Source: Comamonas sp. (GTDB taxonomy: Bacteria > Pseudomonadota > Gammaproteobacteria > Burkholderiales > Burkholderiaceae_C). From it: a DNA stretch of 16,800 nt. Made by a program: the position numbers and the translations under genes. Positions 1-7,977 of the stretch are shown piece by piece. The stretch spans positions 1 through 16,800 of the forward strand of contig JAHAYB010000510.1 in the NCBI GenBank assembly GCA_018384835.1. Direction: 5' to 3'. The stretch's first letter is position 1; each line of letters begins with the position of its first letter. The notes beneath the pieces were generated by a model, which worked only from the letters and a program-made list of their open reading frames with translations, had not been told where the DNA came from and ran no database searches.

Positions 1-2
1 TG

Positions 3-101
3 GCGGGCTTGGCGCGTGCCCCCGGCGCTCAACCCATGCCCCTAGAGCCGGGTAGCAGCGAGGTGGTGGTAGAAATCAGCGGTAGTGTGCAAATGCGCTA
101 A
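3..101 (+). CDS. C-terminus of a probable SIMPL (DUF541) domain protein, partial
   Basis: An open frame enters from the left edge and stops at TAA 99-101, giving about 32 residues. The end reads PMPLEPGSSEVVVEISGSVQMR-like: a proline-rich turn, an EPG motif, then an alternating hydrophobic beta-strand. This resembles the last strand of SIMPL-domain (YggE/BP26-like) periplasmic proteins, which often end in a PxEPGxxxVxxxVxxxFxL pattern. The function of that family is poorly defined (oxidative-stress or outer-membrane associations have been reported). The gene converges on fliE, and its stop codon lies inside a tandem repeat (88-128). The other two forward frames close within about 55 bases. 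The frame is well supported; the family call is tentative because only the tail is visible. Confidence 0.45.
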   Translation, partial: AGLARAPGAQPMPLEPGSSEVVVEISGSVQMR

Positions 102-128
102 TGCAAATACGCTAATGCAATGCGCTAA
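88..128. repeat. Short tandem repeat, 3 units of 13-14 bp, over a stop codon
   Basis: Three consecutive units: TGCAAATGCGCTAA (88-101), TGCAAATACGCTAA (102-115) and TGCAATGCGCTAA (116-128, one base shorter). The first unit contains the last codons and TAA stop of the upstream gene, so each further copy also carries a TAA. It looks like replication-slippage duplication. Confidence 0.85.
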
Positions 129-138
129 CGCATAGGCG

Positions 139-174
139 AAAAAAAACCGCCACCCGAATCAACGGGACGGCGGC
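139..174 (-). terminator. Rho-independent terminator of fliE
   Basis: On the minus strand a GC-rich hairpin is followed by eight consecutive T residues (the A-run at 139-146 on the plus strand). Arms CCGCC (147-151) with GGCGG (169-173) and CCCG (153-156) with CGGG (163-166) pair around a small internal loop and a six-base loop AATCAA. There is no T-run on the plus-strand side, so it acts only on leftward transcription from fliE. Confidence 0.8.
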
Positions 175-251
175 ATCAAGAAGGGGCCGGTTTGCGGGTT
201 AGCGCGTAATCGTGGTAAGTGCGAAAGCGTGTATCAGCCTTCTGCGTTGCG

Positions 252-581
252 CTAGACCTGCATATTCATCACATCGGTGTACGCCTGCACCAAGCGGTTG
301 CGTACATGCAAAGTGGCTTGAAAGCCGATTTGTGCTTTTTGCATCGCCACCATGGTTTCTTCCAAGCTGACTTTGGGGTTTTCTAGCTGCACCTCACGTT
401 GTAGGTGGCTGGTGTGGTTTTGTGCGGCACTGACCGAGCGCAGGGCGTTCTCCAAAGCGACTCCAAAGCCCTGGGCTTGAGCCTCTTGTTTTTGGAGGGG
501 CTGGGTCAGGCGTTGAGCCATCTCACTGGCCGGTTGCAGACCGTTTAAGGCGCTGTGCTTGTCTTGGATACGCAAGTCCAT
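252..581 (-). CDS. fliE: Flagellar hook-basal body protein FliE
   Basis: FliE joins the MS ring (FliF) to the proximal rod and is the first rod-type substrate of the flagellar export apparatus. The 109-residue product has the family length. Its C-terminal helix has the family pattern (KAQIGFQATLHVRNRLVQAYTDVMNMQV, about residues 82-109), including the typical MNMQV ending. The ATG at 581 is preceded by AGGAG about seven bases upstream. The gene is divergent from the rest of the fli block, shares a 219-base control region with fliF, and is followed by its own terminator at 139-174, so it is probably transcribed alone. Identification is firm. Confidence 0.95.
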   Translation of the reverse strand: MDLRIQDKHSALNGLQPASEMAQRLTQPLQKQEAQAQGFGVALENALRSVSAAQNHTSHLQREVQLENPKVSLEETMVAMQKAQIGFQATLHVRNRLVQAYTDVMNMQV

Positions 582-800
582 GCGATGCTCCTAGTAAAAA
601 ATTAACTCAAAAAAAGCGGTTTGAGTGTTGGTGTGAAAGAAACTGGACGCAATCGTACGGCGCAAGGCGGCAGTGCAGCGGCGCGAATAAATGGGCAAAT
701 CAGCCCCTTATCCGGGGAACGACGAGCGGACAAATTCCAATAATCAAAAACACCTTGGGCTGCGTGCCAGCAGCGCTTGTTGTTCACTGGAAAAAAGAAT
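582..800. other. Divergent fliE/fliF intergenic control region
   Basis: These 219 bases separate the divergent starts of fliE and fliF, so promoters for both directions should lie here. A 7-bp inverted repeat, ACTCAAA (605-611) and TTTGAGT (620-626) with an 8-base spacer, lies just upstream of the fliE ribosome-binding site. An AATAAT at 739-744 could be a -10 box for fliF, but no -35 element of matching quality is visible. This would fit an activator-dependent (FlhDC-type) promoter without proving one. No credible small ORF was found. Confidence 0.5.
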
Positions 801-2528
801 ATGTCTGCAGTTGCTGAAGTCCCTGTTGCCCCCAACCCCGCCGCACCGGTTGCCATGCCTGTGCCTATTCCTGATGCTGCCAACACTGGCAGCGGTGGTG
901 CTGCCTCTTGGCAGCAGCGCATTGCCGCTATGGATAGCAGCCAGCGTATGCGCTGGGGTGCTGGAGCCGCCTTATTGGTGGTGGCGGTAGTGGCGGCGGT
1001 GGTGTTTAGCCGCCAGCCCGATTACCGCGTGCTGTTCTCTAACCTAGGCGATAAAGATGCCGGAGCCATCGTTGCGCAGTTGTCGCAAATGAATGTGCCC
1101 TATCGCTACACCGAAGGCGGGGGGGCGATTTTGGTGCCCTCTAACCAAGTGCATGACACGCGCTTGCGCTTGGCAACCCAAGGCTTGCCCAAAGGCTCGG
1201 TTGCCGGCTTTGAGGTGATGGACAACAGCAAGTTTGGTATCACCCAGTTCCAAGAGCGGGTGAACTACCAGCGTGCGCTGGAGGGGGAGCTGACGCGCTC
1301 CATCCAAGGGCTGTCTGCCGTGCAAGATGCGCGGGTGCATTTGGCCTTGCCCAATCAGAACGGTTTTTTTCGTGAGCAGCAAAAGCCCTCGGCCTCGGTG
1401 ATTGTGAATTTGCACCCTGGCCACATGCTAGACCGGGCACAGATTGCAGGCATTGTTCACCTGGTTGCCTCTAGCGTGCCAGAGCTTGCGCCCAATAGCG
1501 TGAGCGTGCTGGATGACAGCGGCAAACTCCTGTCGCAGCAGCCCGATGGCAAAGACAGCCCCATCGACATCCAGCAACTGATGTACCAGCAACAGCTAGA
1601 GAAGCAGTATGCGCAGCGCATTCTGGACATTTTGGAGCCTGTGGTTGGCGTGGGCAACGTCAAAGCCCAGGTGACGGCGGATTTAGACTTTTCGCAGTCC
1701 GAATCGACCTCTGAGCTGCACGCCCCCAACCAAGGCCAGCAAGCGAGCAGCGCCGTGCGCAGCCAGCAAATGCTAGAGAGCAGCGGCGCACCCAAAGACC
1801 TACCGCCCACTGGCACCCCAGGGGCGATGACCAACCAGCCGCCTCAAGCCGCTGCTGCGCCCATCAACGGCCCTGGCCAGCCCCTGCGCACCGCTGAAGA
1901 GCAGCAGCGCGACTTTATGCAAATTCCTGGCAGCAAGCGCGAGGTGGTCACCAACTACGAGGTGGATAAAACCATCCGCGTTACCCGCAACAGCACGGGC
2001 GGCATTCGCCGAATGACGGCTGCCGTGGTCGTCAACTACCTGCCCGGTGCGCCCAATGAGGAAGGCGTGGTCACTCCCGCGCCCATTACCGAGCAACAGC
2101 AAGCGCAAATGCTGGCGCTGGTGCGCGAGACCATTGGCTTTAATGCCGAGCGTGGCGACTCTGTCAACCTAATGAACGCCCCCTTCCAGAAGGATGAAGA
2201 CCCTGAGGCCAACCTGCCCTGGTGGCAGCAGGCGGAGTCGGTAGCCTCTGCCCGCTCCATTGCCTGGCCTGTGGGCTTGGTGCTGGCGGCCTTGATTTTG
2301 ATGTTCGGTGTGGTACGCCCCCTTGTCAAAATGCGCCGCAAAAAAGAGCAGCAGCAACTGGACTTGCTGGAGGCCGAAGCGCTCGACCGCCCCGCGTTGC
2401 CACAAAAAGCAGGCGACCAACCGCCCGAGCAACTGCGCCTGGAGCAAGCACGCAGCCTGGCCAAGCAAAACCCCATTGCGGTGGCCAACATCATCAAAAA
2501 CTGGGTCAATGGTACCGATGGCAGCTAA
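801..2528 (+). CDS. fliF: Flagellar MS-ring protein FliF
   Basis: FliF forms the inner-membrane MS ring on which the C ring, rod and export gate assemble. The 575-residue product has the expected architecture: an Ala/Pro-rich cytoplasmic N-terminus (1-50), a first membrane helix (about 52-70), the periplasmic ring-building domains beginning YRVLFSNLGDKDAGAIVAQL, a low-complexity Pro/Ala/Gln linker (about 310-365), a second membrane helix (about 486-505) and a cytoplasmic tail ending NIIKNWV, the FliG-binding region. I chose ATG 801. An in-frame TTG at 777 would add eight residues but has no better ribosome-binding site; the site before 801 is itself weak (GGAAAA). It leads the fliFGHIJK run, and fliG follows after 57 bases of repeat-rich DNA. 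Confidence 0.95.
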   Translation: MSAVAEVPVAPNPAAPVAMPVPIPDAANTGSGGAASWQQRIAAMDSSQRMRWGAGAALLVVAVVAAVVFSRQPDYRVLFSNLGDKDAGAIVAQLSQMNVPYRYTEGGGAILVPSNQVHDTRLRLATQGLPKGSVAGFEVMDNSKFGITQFQERVNYQRALEGELTRSIQGLSAVQDARVHLALPNQNGFFREQQKPSASVIVNLHPGHMLDRAQIAGIVHLVASSVPELAPNSVSVLDDSGKLLSQQPDGKDSPIDIQQLMYQQQLEKQYAQRILDILEPVVGVGNVKAQVTADLDFSQSESTSELHAPNQGQQASSAVRSQQMLESSGAPKDLPPTGTPGAMTNQPPQAAAAPINGPGQPLRTAEEQQRDFMQIPGSKREVVTNYEVDKTIRVTRNSTGGIRRMTAAVVVNYLPGAPNEEGVVTPAPITEQQQAQMLALVRETIGFNAERGDSVNLMNAPFQKDEDPEANLPWWQQAESVASARSIAWPVGLVLAALILMFGVVRPLVKMRRKKEQQQLDLLEAEALDRPALPQKAGDQPPEQLRLEQARSLAKQNPIAVANIIKNWVNGTDGS

Positions 2529-2530
2529 CT

Positions 2531-2570
2531 AACCAAACCAACCAGCACCAACCAGCACTAACCAACACCA
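2531..2570. repeat. Degenerate 10-bp tandem repeat after the fliF stop
   Basis: Starting right after the fliF TAA (2526-2528), four aligned 10-base blocks read AACCAAACCA, ACCAGCACCA, ACCAGCACTA and ACCAACACCA. The tract is almost free of G and T, so the RNA before fliG should be unstructured. The stop itself sits in a CTAACTAACC motif, a smaller 4-bp duplication that repeats the TAA. Confidence 0.75.
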
Positions 2571-2585
2571 AGCAGTAAAGAGTCA

Positions 2586-3587
2586 ATGGCCATGGATGAT
2601 CGTGGATTAAGTGATGCAGCAGTTTTGCTGATGTCCCTGGGCGAGGAAGAGGCCGCAGAGGTCTTCAAACACCTCTCGCCCAAAGAGGTACAAAAGCTCG
2701 GCGAGACCATTGCGCGTATGCGCGGTGTGACCAAAGAGAAGGTGGATTTTGTGATTTCGCGCTTCACCGACGACTGCGCTGCGCAAAGCCTACTGGTAGA
2801 GGATGCGGGCGATTACGTCAAATCCGTACTGCGCCGCGCTTTGGGCGACGATAAAGCCTCTTTGCTGCTGGACCGCATTTTGCAAGGCGGCGATGTCTCG
2901 GGCATTGAGAGCCTCAAGTGGATGGACCCCATCTCTGTGGCTGAACTTGTGCGTAACGAGCACCCGCAAATTGTGGCCGCCATCTTGGTTCACTTGGAAT
3001 ACGAGCAAGCGGCCGGCATCCTGATGCAGTTGCCCGAGCGTATGCGCAGCGAGGTCATGCTGCGTGTGGCCACGCTAGAGGGCATCCAGCCCTCGGCGCT
3101 CAAAGACTTGAACGAAGTGCTCTACCAAGTGCTGGCCGGGGGCGACAAAATTCGTAAATCCTCGCTGGGCGGGGTCAAGACGGCGGCGGAAATGCTCAAC
3201 TTACTGGGCGGCAATGCCGATGTGGCCGTACTCGATACGATTCGCAACTACGACACAGATTTGGCGCAAAAAATCATGGACAAAATGTTTGTCTTCGACG
3301 ATTTGGTCAAACTCGACGACCGCTCCTTGCAGTTGGTGTTGCGCGAGGTGGCTTCGGAGACGCTCATCATCTCCCTCAAAGGCGGCTCTATGGAAGTGCG
3401 CGACAAAATCTTGGCCAATATGTCCATGCGCGCCTCTGCTGCCCTCAAGGAAGACTTGGAAAGCCGTGGCCCCATGCGCCTGTCGGAAGTGGAAGCGCAG
3501 CAAAAAGAGGTCCTCAAAATCGTGCGCCGCTTGGCCGACGAGCAGCAAATCACCATCGGCGGCGGTGCCGAAGATGCTTTTGTCTAA
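2586..3587 (+). CDS. fliG: Flagellar motor switch protein FliG
   Basis: FliG is the C-ring component that contacts the stator and generates torque. The 333-residue product has family length. The N-terminal FliF-binding domain starts with LSDAAVLLMSLGEEEAAEVFKHL-like sequence. The middle domain carries the conserved EHPQ motif (about residues 123-128, in NEHPQIVAAIL). The C-terminal domain holds the charged torque helix (IMDKMFVFDDLVKLDDRSLQLVLREV region, about 230-260). The start at ATG 2586 has AAAGAG just upstream; an in-frame ATG two codons later (2592) is an equal alternative. It sits between fliF and fliH, with a 15-base gap to fliH. Confidence 0.96.
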   Translation: MAMDDRGLSDAAVLLMSLGEEEAAEVFKHLSPKEVQKLGETIARMRGVTKEKVDFVISRFTDDCAAQSLLVEDAGDYVKSVLRRALGDDKASLLLDRILQGGDVSGIESLKWMDPISVAELVRNEHPQIVAAILVHLEYEQAAGILMQLPERMRSEVMLRVATLEGIQPSALKDLNEVLYQVLAGGDKIRKSSLGGVKTAAEMLNLLGGNADVAVLDTIRNYDTDLAQKIMDKMFVFDDLVKLDDRSLQLVLREVASETLIISLKGGSMEVRDKILANMSMRASAALKEDLESRGPMRLSEVEAQQKEVLKIVRRLADEQQITIGGGAEDAFV

Positions 3588-3602
3588 TAGGAGTGCGCGG
3601 CC

Positions 3603-4508
3603 ATGACAGGCGAGAACAAAGGTAGCAATGCCCGCAGCCCCTCACGCTTTATCCCCAGCGAGGAGCTGAACCAGGAAGATATACGCGCCTGGCACTTCAC
3701 AGACGTCACCCTGGTGCCCCGAGGCATTGACCCCTACGCTGCGCCAGGGCGTGGCCAAGTCTTCCAAACCTTTGAAGAGCACGAGGCGGCAGCGCAAAAA
3801 GCCCTAAAGCAGCAGATGGAGGCCGAGCGCCTAGCCCAAGAGCGTGCGTATGCCGCCCAGCAAGCCGCCGCTGCGCAGGAGCAGGAGCTGGCATCGGCAC
3901 AGCAACAGACAGGCAGCGGCATGGATGAGCAAGCCCTGCAAGAGCTGCTGGAGCAAACCCGCCAAGAAGCTTTTAATGAAGGCTTGGAGCAGGGACAAGA
4001 GCAAGGCCAAGAGCAGACCCACAAAGAATGGCAAGAGCATTTTGCTGAGTTTCAGCAAAACCAAGGGCAAGAGGTGGCGCAGCGCCTAGCGCAGGTGGTG
4101 CAGCAGGCACAAGGCGGTATTGCCCAGTTGCAGCAGCAGGTGGCTCCTGATTTGCTGCAACTGGCTTGCGATATTGCCCGCCAGGTGGTGCGCCAAGAGC
4201 TGCGCACCAACCCCCAAGCGCTGATGCCCGTGGTGCGCGAGGCGTTAGACATGCTGGGCGCAGAAACCAAGCCCGCCGTTGTGCGCCTGCACCCCGCCGA
4301 TTGGCAAGTGCTGGAGTCGCATTTACGCGCCGCTATGCCCAATCCCAAAATTGAATGGCTGGCCGATGCCAGTGTGCAGCCTGGTGATTGCCTGGTGCAA
4401 AGCCAGGGCGCACAAGTCGATGGCAGCCTAGAAAAACGCTGGCAACGCGCTGTTGCTGCTTTGGGGCTGGTCTCCACATGGTACGAGGGAGCGGCAAGCC
4501 ATGAGTGA
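3603..4508 (+). CDS. fliH: Flagellar assembly protein FliH (export ATPase regulator)
   Basis: FliH binds and restrains the FliI ATPase and tethers it to FliN at the C ring. The 301-residue product has a Trp-containing N-terminal segment ([15 protein letters not shown], about residues 28-42), a Gln/Glu/Ala-rich coiled coil (about 60-160) and a folded C-terminal domain ([17 protein letters not shown] onward, about 180-295). A GxxxGxxxG run is visible at Gly127, Gly131 and Gly135, the repeat type known from FliH. AGGAG precedes ATG 3603. The last eight bases overlap the start of fliI (ATGAGTGA, 4501-4508), indicating coupled translation. Confidence 0.92.
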   Translation: MTGENKGSNARSPSRFIPSEELNQEDIRAWHFTDVTLVPRGIDPYAAPGRGQVFQTFEEHEAAAQKALKQQMEAERLAQERAYAAQQAAAAQEQELASAQQQTGSGMDEQALQELLEQTRQEAFNEGLEQGQEQGQEQTHKEWQEHFAEFQQNQGQEVAQRLAQVVQQAQGGIAQLQQQVAPDLLQLACDIARQVVRQELRTNPQALMPVVREALDMLGAETKPAVVRLHPADWQVLESHLRAAMPNPKIEWLADASVQPGDCLVQSQGAQVDGSLEKRWQRAVAALGLVSTWYEGAASHE

Positions 4509-5901
4509 GTCTATTTCCCCTGCCGGGCAGCTTCAGCACATGCTGCAATTGGGGCAGCAGCGCTTGCAGCAAGGTGTTGCCCTCTCTAGCCATGGCACGC
4601 TGACCCGCCTGACCGGGCTGGTGCTGGAAGCCAGTGGCCTGCATGTACCCGTTGGGGCGCAATGCCATATCGTCATGCCCGGCGAAGAGCCGGTGCTGGC
4701 CGAGGTGGTGGGCTTTGCAGGTGATAAAGCGTTTTTGATGCCTGCGGGCGATATTCAAGGCTTATCTAGTGGCGCGTTGGTGGTTCCGGTGTCGCCCTTT
4801 GTGCCGCCTTTGCGCCTAGGCGATACCAGCGTGCCCGATATGAGCAGCGGCGTGCTGCGCCTACCCATGGGTAACGGCCTATTAGGGCGGGTCGTGGATT
4901 CCCAGGGCATTCCACTAGACCATGACGGCCCCTTGCAAGACATTCAGGCCATGGAGCTAGAGCGCGAGCCGCTCAACGCCATGGAGCGCGACCCTGTGCG
5001 CGAGAGCCTGGATACCGGCGTGCGTGCCATCAACAGCCTGCTGACCGTAGGGCGTGGTCAGCGCTTGGGGCTGTTCGCCGGTTCTGGTGTGGGTAAATCT
5101 GTGCTGCTGGGCATGATGGCGCGTTACACCAAGGCCGACGTGATTGTGGTCGGCCTGATTGGCGAGCGTGGCCGCGAGGTTAAAGAGTTCGTCGAAGACA
5201 TTCTGGGCGCACAAGACCGCAGCCGCGCCGTGGTGGTGGCCGCCCCCGCTGATGCGCCGCCGCTACTGCGTATGCAGGGCGCGAGCTACTCCACCGCCAT
5301 TGCCGAATACTTTCGTGACCAGGGCAAGCATGTACTGCTGCTGATGGATTCGCTCACCCGCTACGCCCAGGCGCAGCGCGAAATCGCCCTGGCCATTGGC
5401 GAGCCACCGGCCACCAAGGGCTATCCGCCATCGTGTTTTGCCAAGCTGCCCGCCCTCGTAGAGCGCAGCGGCAATGGCTTGAACGGCGTGGGTTCCATCA
5501 CCGCCTTCTACACCGTCTTGTCTGAGGGCGATGACCAGCAAGACCCGATTGCCGATGCCTCTCGCGCTATTTTGGACGGGCACTTTGTGCTCTCTCGCGC
5601 CCTGGCCGAGCAGGGGCATTACCCGGCGATTGACATTGAGCAATCGGCCTCGCGGGTGATGCACAACGTGGTCTCGCGTGAGCATTTCGAATTAGCTAGG
5701 CGGTTTAGAGCCGTCTATTCGCGCTATCAAAAATCCAAGGATTTGATACAAGTAGGGGCTTACGTGAATGGCTCTGACCCGCAGGTGGACGAAGCCATTC
5801 GCTTGCAACCAGCGATGGCCGAGTTCTTGCAGCAAACCATGTTTGAAGGCGCAACCATGCCCGATAGCTTGCAGGCCATGGCGCAAGTGCTAGGCGCTTG
5901 A
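4501..5901 (+). CDS. fliI: Flagellum-specific export ATPase FliI
   Basis: FliI is the hexameric ATPase that drives engagement of substrates with the flagellar type III export gate. The 466-residue product resembles the F1 beta subunit. The Walker A motif AGSGVGKS is at about residues 193-200, the Walker B VLLLMD at about 278-283, and the type III ATPase signature containing [20 protein letters not shown] and [19 protein letters not shown] follows directly. I chose ATG 4501 because GGGAG lies upstream and it overlaps the fliH stop, as is common. A longer frame back to 4453 would run through fliH coding sequence and lacks support. The TGA stop falls inside an 11-bp tandem repeat (5898-5930). 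Confidence 0.96.
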   Translation: MSESISPAGQLQHMLQLGQQRLQQGVALSSHGTLTRLTGLVLEASGLHVPVGAQCHIVMPGEEPVLAEVVGFAGDKAFLMPAGDIQGLSSGALVVPVSPFVPPLRLGDTSVPDMSSGVLRLPMGNGLLGRVVDSQGIPLDHDGPLQDIQAMELEREPLNAMERDPVRESLDTGVRAINSLLTVGRGQRLGLFAGSGVGKSVLLGMMARYTKADVIVVGLIGERGREVKEFVEDILGAQDRSRAVVVAAPADAPPLLRMQGASYSTAIAEYFRDQGKHVLLLMDSLTRYAQAQREIALAIGEPPATKGYPPSCFAKLPALVERSGNGLNGVGSITAFYTVLSEGDDQQDPIADASRAILDGHFVLSRALAEQGHYPAIDIEQSASRVMHNVVSREHFELARRFRAVYSRYQKSKDLIQVGAYVNGSDPQVDEAIRLQPAMAEFLQQTMFEGATMPDSLQAMAQVLGA

Positions 5902-5930
5902 GTTTTGGTTGAGTTTTAGTTGATTTTTTG
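5898..5930. repeat. 11-bp tandem repeat, 3 units, over the fliI stop
   Basis: Three consecutive 11-base units: TTGAGTTTTGG (5898-5908), TTGAGTTTTAG (5909-5919) and TTGATTTTTTG (5920-5930). The fliI TGA stop (5899-5901) is part of the first unit, and TGA recurs in the other two copies. Confidence 0.8.
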
Positions 5931-5947
5931 AGGGAAGCTGCCGATAA
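5921..5947 (+). promoter_or_regulatory. Candidate sigma-28 (FliA) promoter upstream of fliJ
   Basis: GCCGATAA at 5940-5947 is an exact match to the sigma-28 -10 consensus and lies in the 157-base fliI-fliJ gap. The expected -35 position (5921-5928, TGATTTTT) matches TAAAGTTT at only five of eight positions with an 11-base spacer, so the -35 is weak. If active, it would add late, FliA-dependent transcription of fliJ and fliK. This is a motif match only. Confidence 0.35.
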
Positions 5948-5966
5948 GGTGGTTTGGAGATATAGC

Positions 5967-5993
5967 CCAGCAGACGCTCTAAGAGCGTGCTGG
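5967..5993. repeat. Strong imperfect hairpin in the fliI-fliJ gap
   Basis: CCAGC (5967-5971) pairs with GCTGG (5989-5993) and ACGCTC (5974-5979) pairs with GAGCGT (5983-5988), giving 11 base pairs around a TAA loop with a two-base AG bulge. No T-run follows on either strand, so it is not an intrinsic terminator. It could be an RNA processing or stability element, or one copy of a dispersed palindromic repeat; only one copy is seen in this window. Confidence 0.65.
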
Positions 5994-6058
5994 TGATGAC
6001 AAAACTGCCCATGGCCGCCACCCCAACTTAGGCACTGGGCACACAAAAAAGGTGGTGT

Positions 6059-6523
6059 ATGTCTTCTTTAAATGCTTTGATGGTTGCCATTGAGATGGCC
6101 ACCCGCAAGCGCGACCAGGCGCGGCAAACCTTGCGTGAGCGCCAGCAGGCACAAGCGGGCGCTACCGAGCAAATGCAGCAACTGAGCGCCTACAGCCAAG
6201 AGATGCAAGAGCGCTGGGCCGTGCGCGAGGGGGCAGAGTTCAAGCCCGAAGTGATGGAGCACCACCGCCAATTCATGCTGCGCCTAGAGCACGCCATTGA
6301 GTTGCAAACCAAGGTGCTGCGCGACCATGCGCTGCGTGTGCAAGCCGCCCAGCACGCTTTGATGACTACCGAGCTGCGCCTCTCTAGCCTAGAGAAAGTA
6401 GTGCAAATGCGCCGCCGCGATATGGCCTTGGCCGAGCAGCGCCGCGATCAAAAACAAACCGATGAGCGTGCCGCCCTGCAATTCATAGGCCGCACCTTTG
6501 GTATGCAGTTCCAGGAGGCATAA
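6059..6523 (+). CDS. fliJ: Flagellar export protein FliJ
   Basis: FliJ is the coiled-coil stalk of the export ATPase complex; in the known system it sits in the FliI ring and contacts FlhA. The 154-residue product has family length. It is almost entirely helical and rich in Arg, Gln, Glu and Ala, without transmembrane segments, forming an antiparallel coiled coil (about residues 5-140). The N-terminus SSLNALMVAIEMATRKRDQA fits the family. Identification rests on this character and on its position between fliI and fliK. AAGGTGG lies just before ATG 6059. It is separated from fliI by 157 bases, the largest gap in the fliF-fliK run, and its stop is five bases before fliK. Confidence 0.88.
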   Translation: MSSLNALMVAIEMATRKRDQARQTLRERQQAQAGATEQMQQLSAYSQEMQERWAVREGAEFKPEVMEHHRQFMLRLEHAIELQTKVLRDHALRVQAAQHALMTTELRLSSLEKVVQMRRRDMALAEQRRDQKQTDERAALQFIGRTFGMQFQEA

Positions 6524-6528
6524 ACACC

Positions 6529-7977
6529 ATGACAGCAGCAGTTGTATCACCCGCATCTTCTTCACCGGTTTCAGGTTCAGGTACTGCCAAAGCACTGACC
6601 GACAGCGCAAGCACCGCAGAGGGCGCTGCCGGGGAGGGCGGCAGTTTTTTAAGCATTTTCTTAGAGCTAGGAGACAACCCAGAGCCGCTATTAGACATGG
6701 CCTCGGAAGAGGCGTTGGATGCGGAGTTGGGGTTGGGGTTGGAAGCGGAGTTAGAGCTGGAGCTGGACGAGCAGGCCGAGGCCATAGATACCAGCCTACT
6801 CAACAACTTACTCAACCCGCCAGCGCAGCCTGCCGTAGAAGAGGTTGCGCAAGAAGAGCTGGGCGAGCAAGAACGCGCTTGGCTAGAGCAAGCCCTGGGG
6901 CTGGCCGCAGAGCGCCCAACCACTGAGCCTACGCAGGAAGTAGAAGAAGTCGTGCAGGCAACCATGCAGCGCGGCTGGGATGGCTTGCTAGGCTCCGTGA
7001 GCGCTGGTCTGCGCACTGCGACGATGGGCGTTATCAGCCCAGAGCAGCAGGCACAAGCGTTGCACCAGTGGGAGACGGCCTTGGCCTCGGGGGCGCAAAG
7101 CCTGCGCAGCGGTTTGAGCGGCTTAAGCGGTTTAGCAGGTAGCGTGCCAGGAGCAGAGGGCGGCGACACATTAGGCGCAGACGATACCCCGTCGGCAGGG
7201 CGTATCACCTTGGACGATAGCTGGCAAGCGCTGGAAGCAGAAGACATGCCCCCCGCCATGGCACGCTTGGCGCAGCAAGTGCAGCAATGGGCGGTGCAGT
7301 GGATGGGGGCTGCGGCCATTGGTGCCGGTGTGAGTGGGCGGGCAGGCGCTTTGGGGCAAAACGCAGGCAGTGCTAACACCGCTGGTGAGGGTCAAGAGGC
7401 CGATGCCTACGCAGTGCCCGTGTTAGGTGCTGGCTCTGGCACGCAACTGATGGAGCAGGCCGTCCAAGCCAGCCAAAGTGCCCAAGAGACGGGCGCAGAG
7501 CAAGGCCAAGAGCAGGCGCGTCAAGAGGATTTGCGCTTCTGGCTCAAAGGGCAGCACCAGCGAGCAGAGGTCGTGCTCCAGCGCGATGGCCAGAGCGTGC
7601 GGGTGCAGGTACAACTGCAAGGCCAGCAGGCGCACGTCGTGCTACACAGCGACCAAGAGCAGATGCGCAGCCTACTGCGTGATGGCATGGACGAGCTTCG
7701 CGACTTGCTTGCCCAGCAGGGGCTGACCCTAGCGGATGCGCTGGTGCAGGAAGAAGGTGGAGCATCGGCGAGCCTAGGGTCGTTTGCGTTTGTCGCAGAG
7801 CAGCAAGGCAGCAGTTCGTCGCAGCAAGAGCAAGAGCAAGCGGGAGCCGCAAGTGCCTCTACTTGGGGACGCGCCCGTTTGGGGCAGGTACAGCCAGCAC
7901 TCTCAGCAACTGAGCTGCGCCATGGCTTGCCCATGGAGCAAGCAGCAGCCGTAGAGCGATTGAATGTTTATGTTTAA
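6529..7977 (+). CDS. fliK: Flagellar hook-length control protein FliK
   Basis: FliK measures hook length and switches export specificity from hook to filament substrates. The 482-residue product has the usual build: a long, poorly conserved, acidic and Gln/Ala/Ser-rich N-terminal two-thirds, then a compact Flg_hook C-terminal domain at about residues 329-407 (pattern VVLQRDGQSVRVQVQLQGQQAHVVL, then MDELRDLLAQQGLTLADALV), and a Gln/Ser-rich tail. GGAGG lies about 11 bases before ATG 6529. The N-terminal part contains slippage-prone in-frame repeats: an E/L-rich stretch near residues 63-80 and GLSGLSGLAG near 194-203. It ends the first cluster; a 216-base gap follows. Confidence 0.9.
   Translation: MTAAVVSPASSSPVSGSGTAKALTDSASTAEGAAGEGGSFLSIFLELGDNPEPLLDMASEEALDAELGLGLEAELELELDEQAEAIDTSLLNNLLNPPAQPAVEEVAQEELGEQERAWLEQALGLAAERPTTEPTQEVEEVVQATMQRGWDGLLGSVSAGLRTATMGVISPEQQAQALHQWETALASGAQSLRSGLSGLSGLAGSVPGAEGGDTLGADDTPSAGRITLDDSWQALEAEDMPPAMARLAQQVQQWAVQWMGAAAIGAGVSGRAGALGQNAGSANTAGEGQEADAYAVPVLGAGSGTQLMEQAVQASQSAQETGAEQGQEQARQEDLRFWLKGQHQRAEVVLQRDGQSVRVQVQLQGQQAHVVLHSDQEQMRSLLRDGMDELRDLLAQQGLTLADALVQEEGGASASLGSFAFVAEQQGSSSSQQEQEQAGAASASTWGRARLGQVQPALSATELRHGLPMEQAAAVERLNVYV
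6721..6770 (+). repeat. In-frame hexamer-like repeats within fliK
   Basis: GTTGGG-type and GAGCTG-type six-base units recur in frame and encode alternating Glu/Leu/Gly residues (ELGLGLEAELELELDEQ). Such tracts expand and contract by slippage in multiples of two residues without breaking the frame. Confidence 0.6.
7108..7134 (+). repeat. 9-bp in-frame tandem repeat within fliK
   Basis: Three units, AGCGGTTTG, AGCGGCTTA and AGCGGTTTA, encode three consecutive Ser-Gly-Leu tripeptides in the unstructured part of FliK. Confidence 0.75.

Noticed and set aside
752..770. Possible sigma-54 promoter reading toward fliE (CTGGCACG on the minus strand, 763-770)
   Set aside because: The -24 half matches, but the required TTGC at -12 is absent (CCAA instead).
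777..800. TTG start extending fliF by eight residues
   Set aside because: The added residues are not like FliF N-termini, and ATG 801 is the simpler start.
602..990. Small ORFs overlapping in the fliE-fliF gap on both strands
   Set aside because: They run into fliF coding sequence in other frames, have no ribosome-binding site of note, and have compositions typical of shadow frames.
4453..4500. Upstream extension of fliI within fliH
   Set aside because: It would translate fliH DNA in another frame, while ATG 4501 has a ribosome-binding site and the usual stop/start overlap.
5967..5993. Hairpin as an intrinsic terminator after fliI
   Set aside because: No T-run follows on either strand.
6483..7379. 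A 298-codon open frame on the minus strand opposite fliK
   Set aside because: Its product is Ser/Pro/Cys-rich low complexity, mirroring the Glu/Ala/Gly-rich fliK codons; nothing supports translation.
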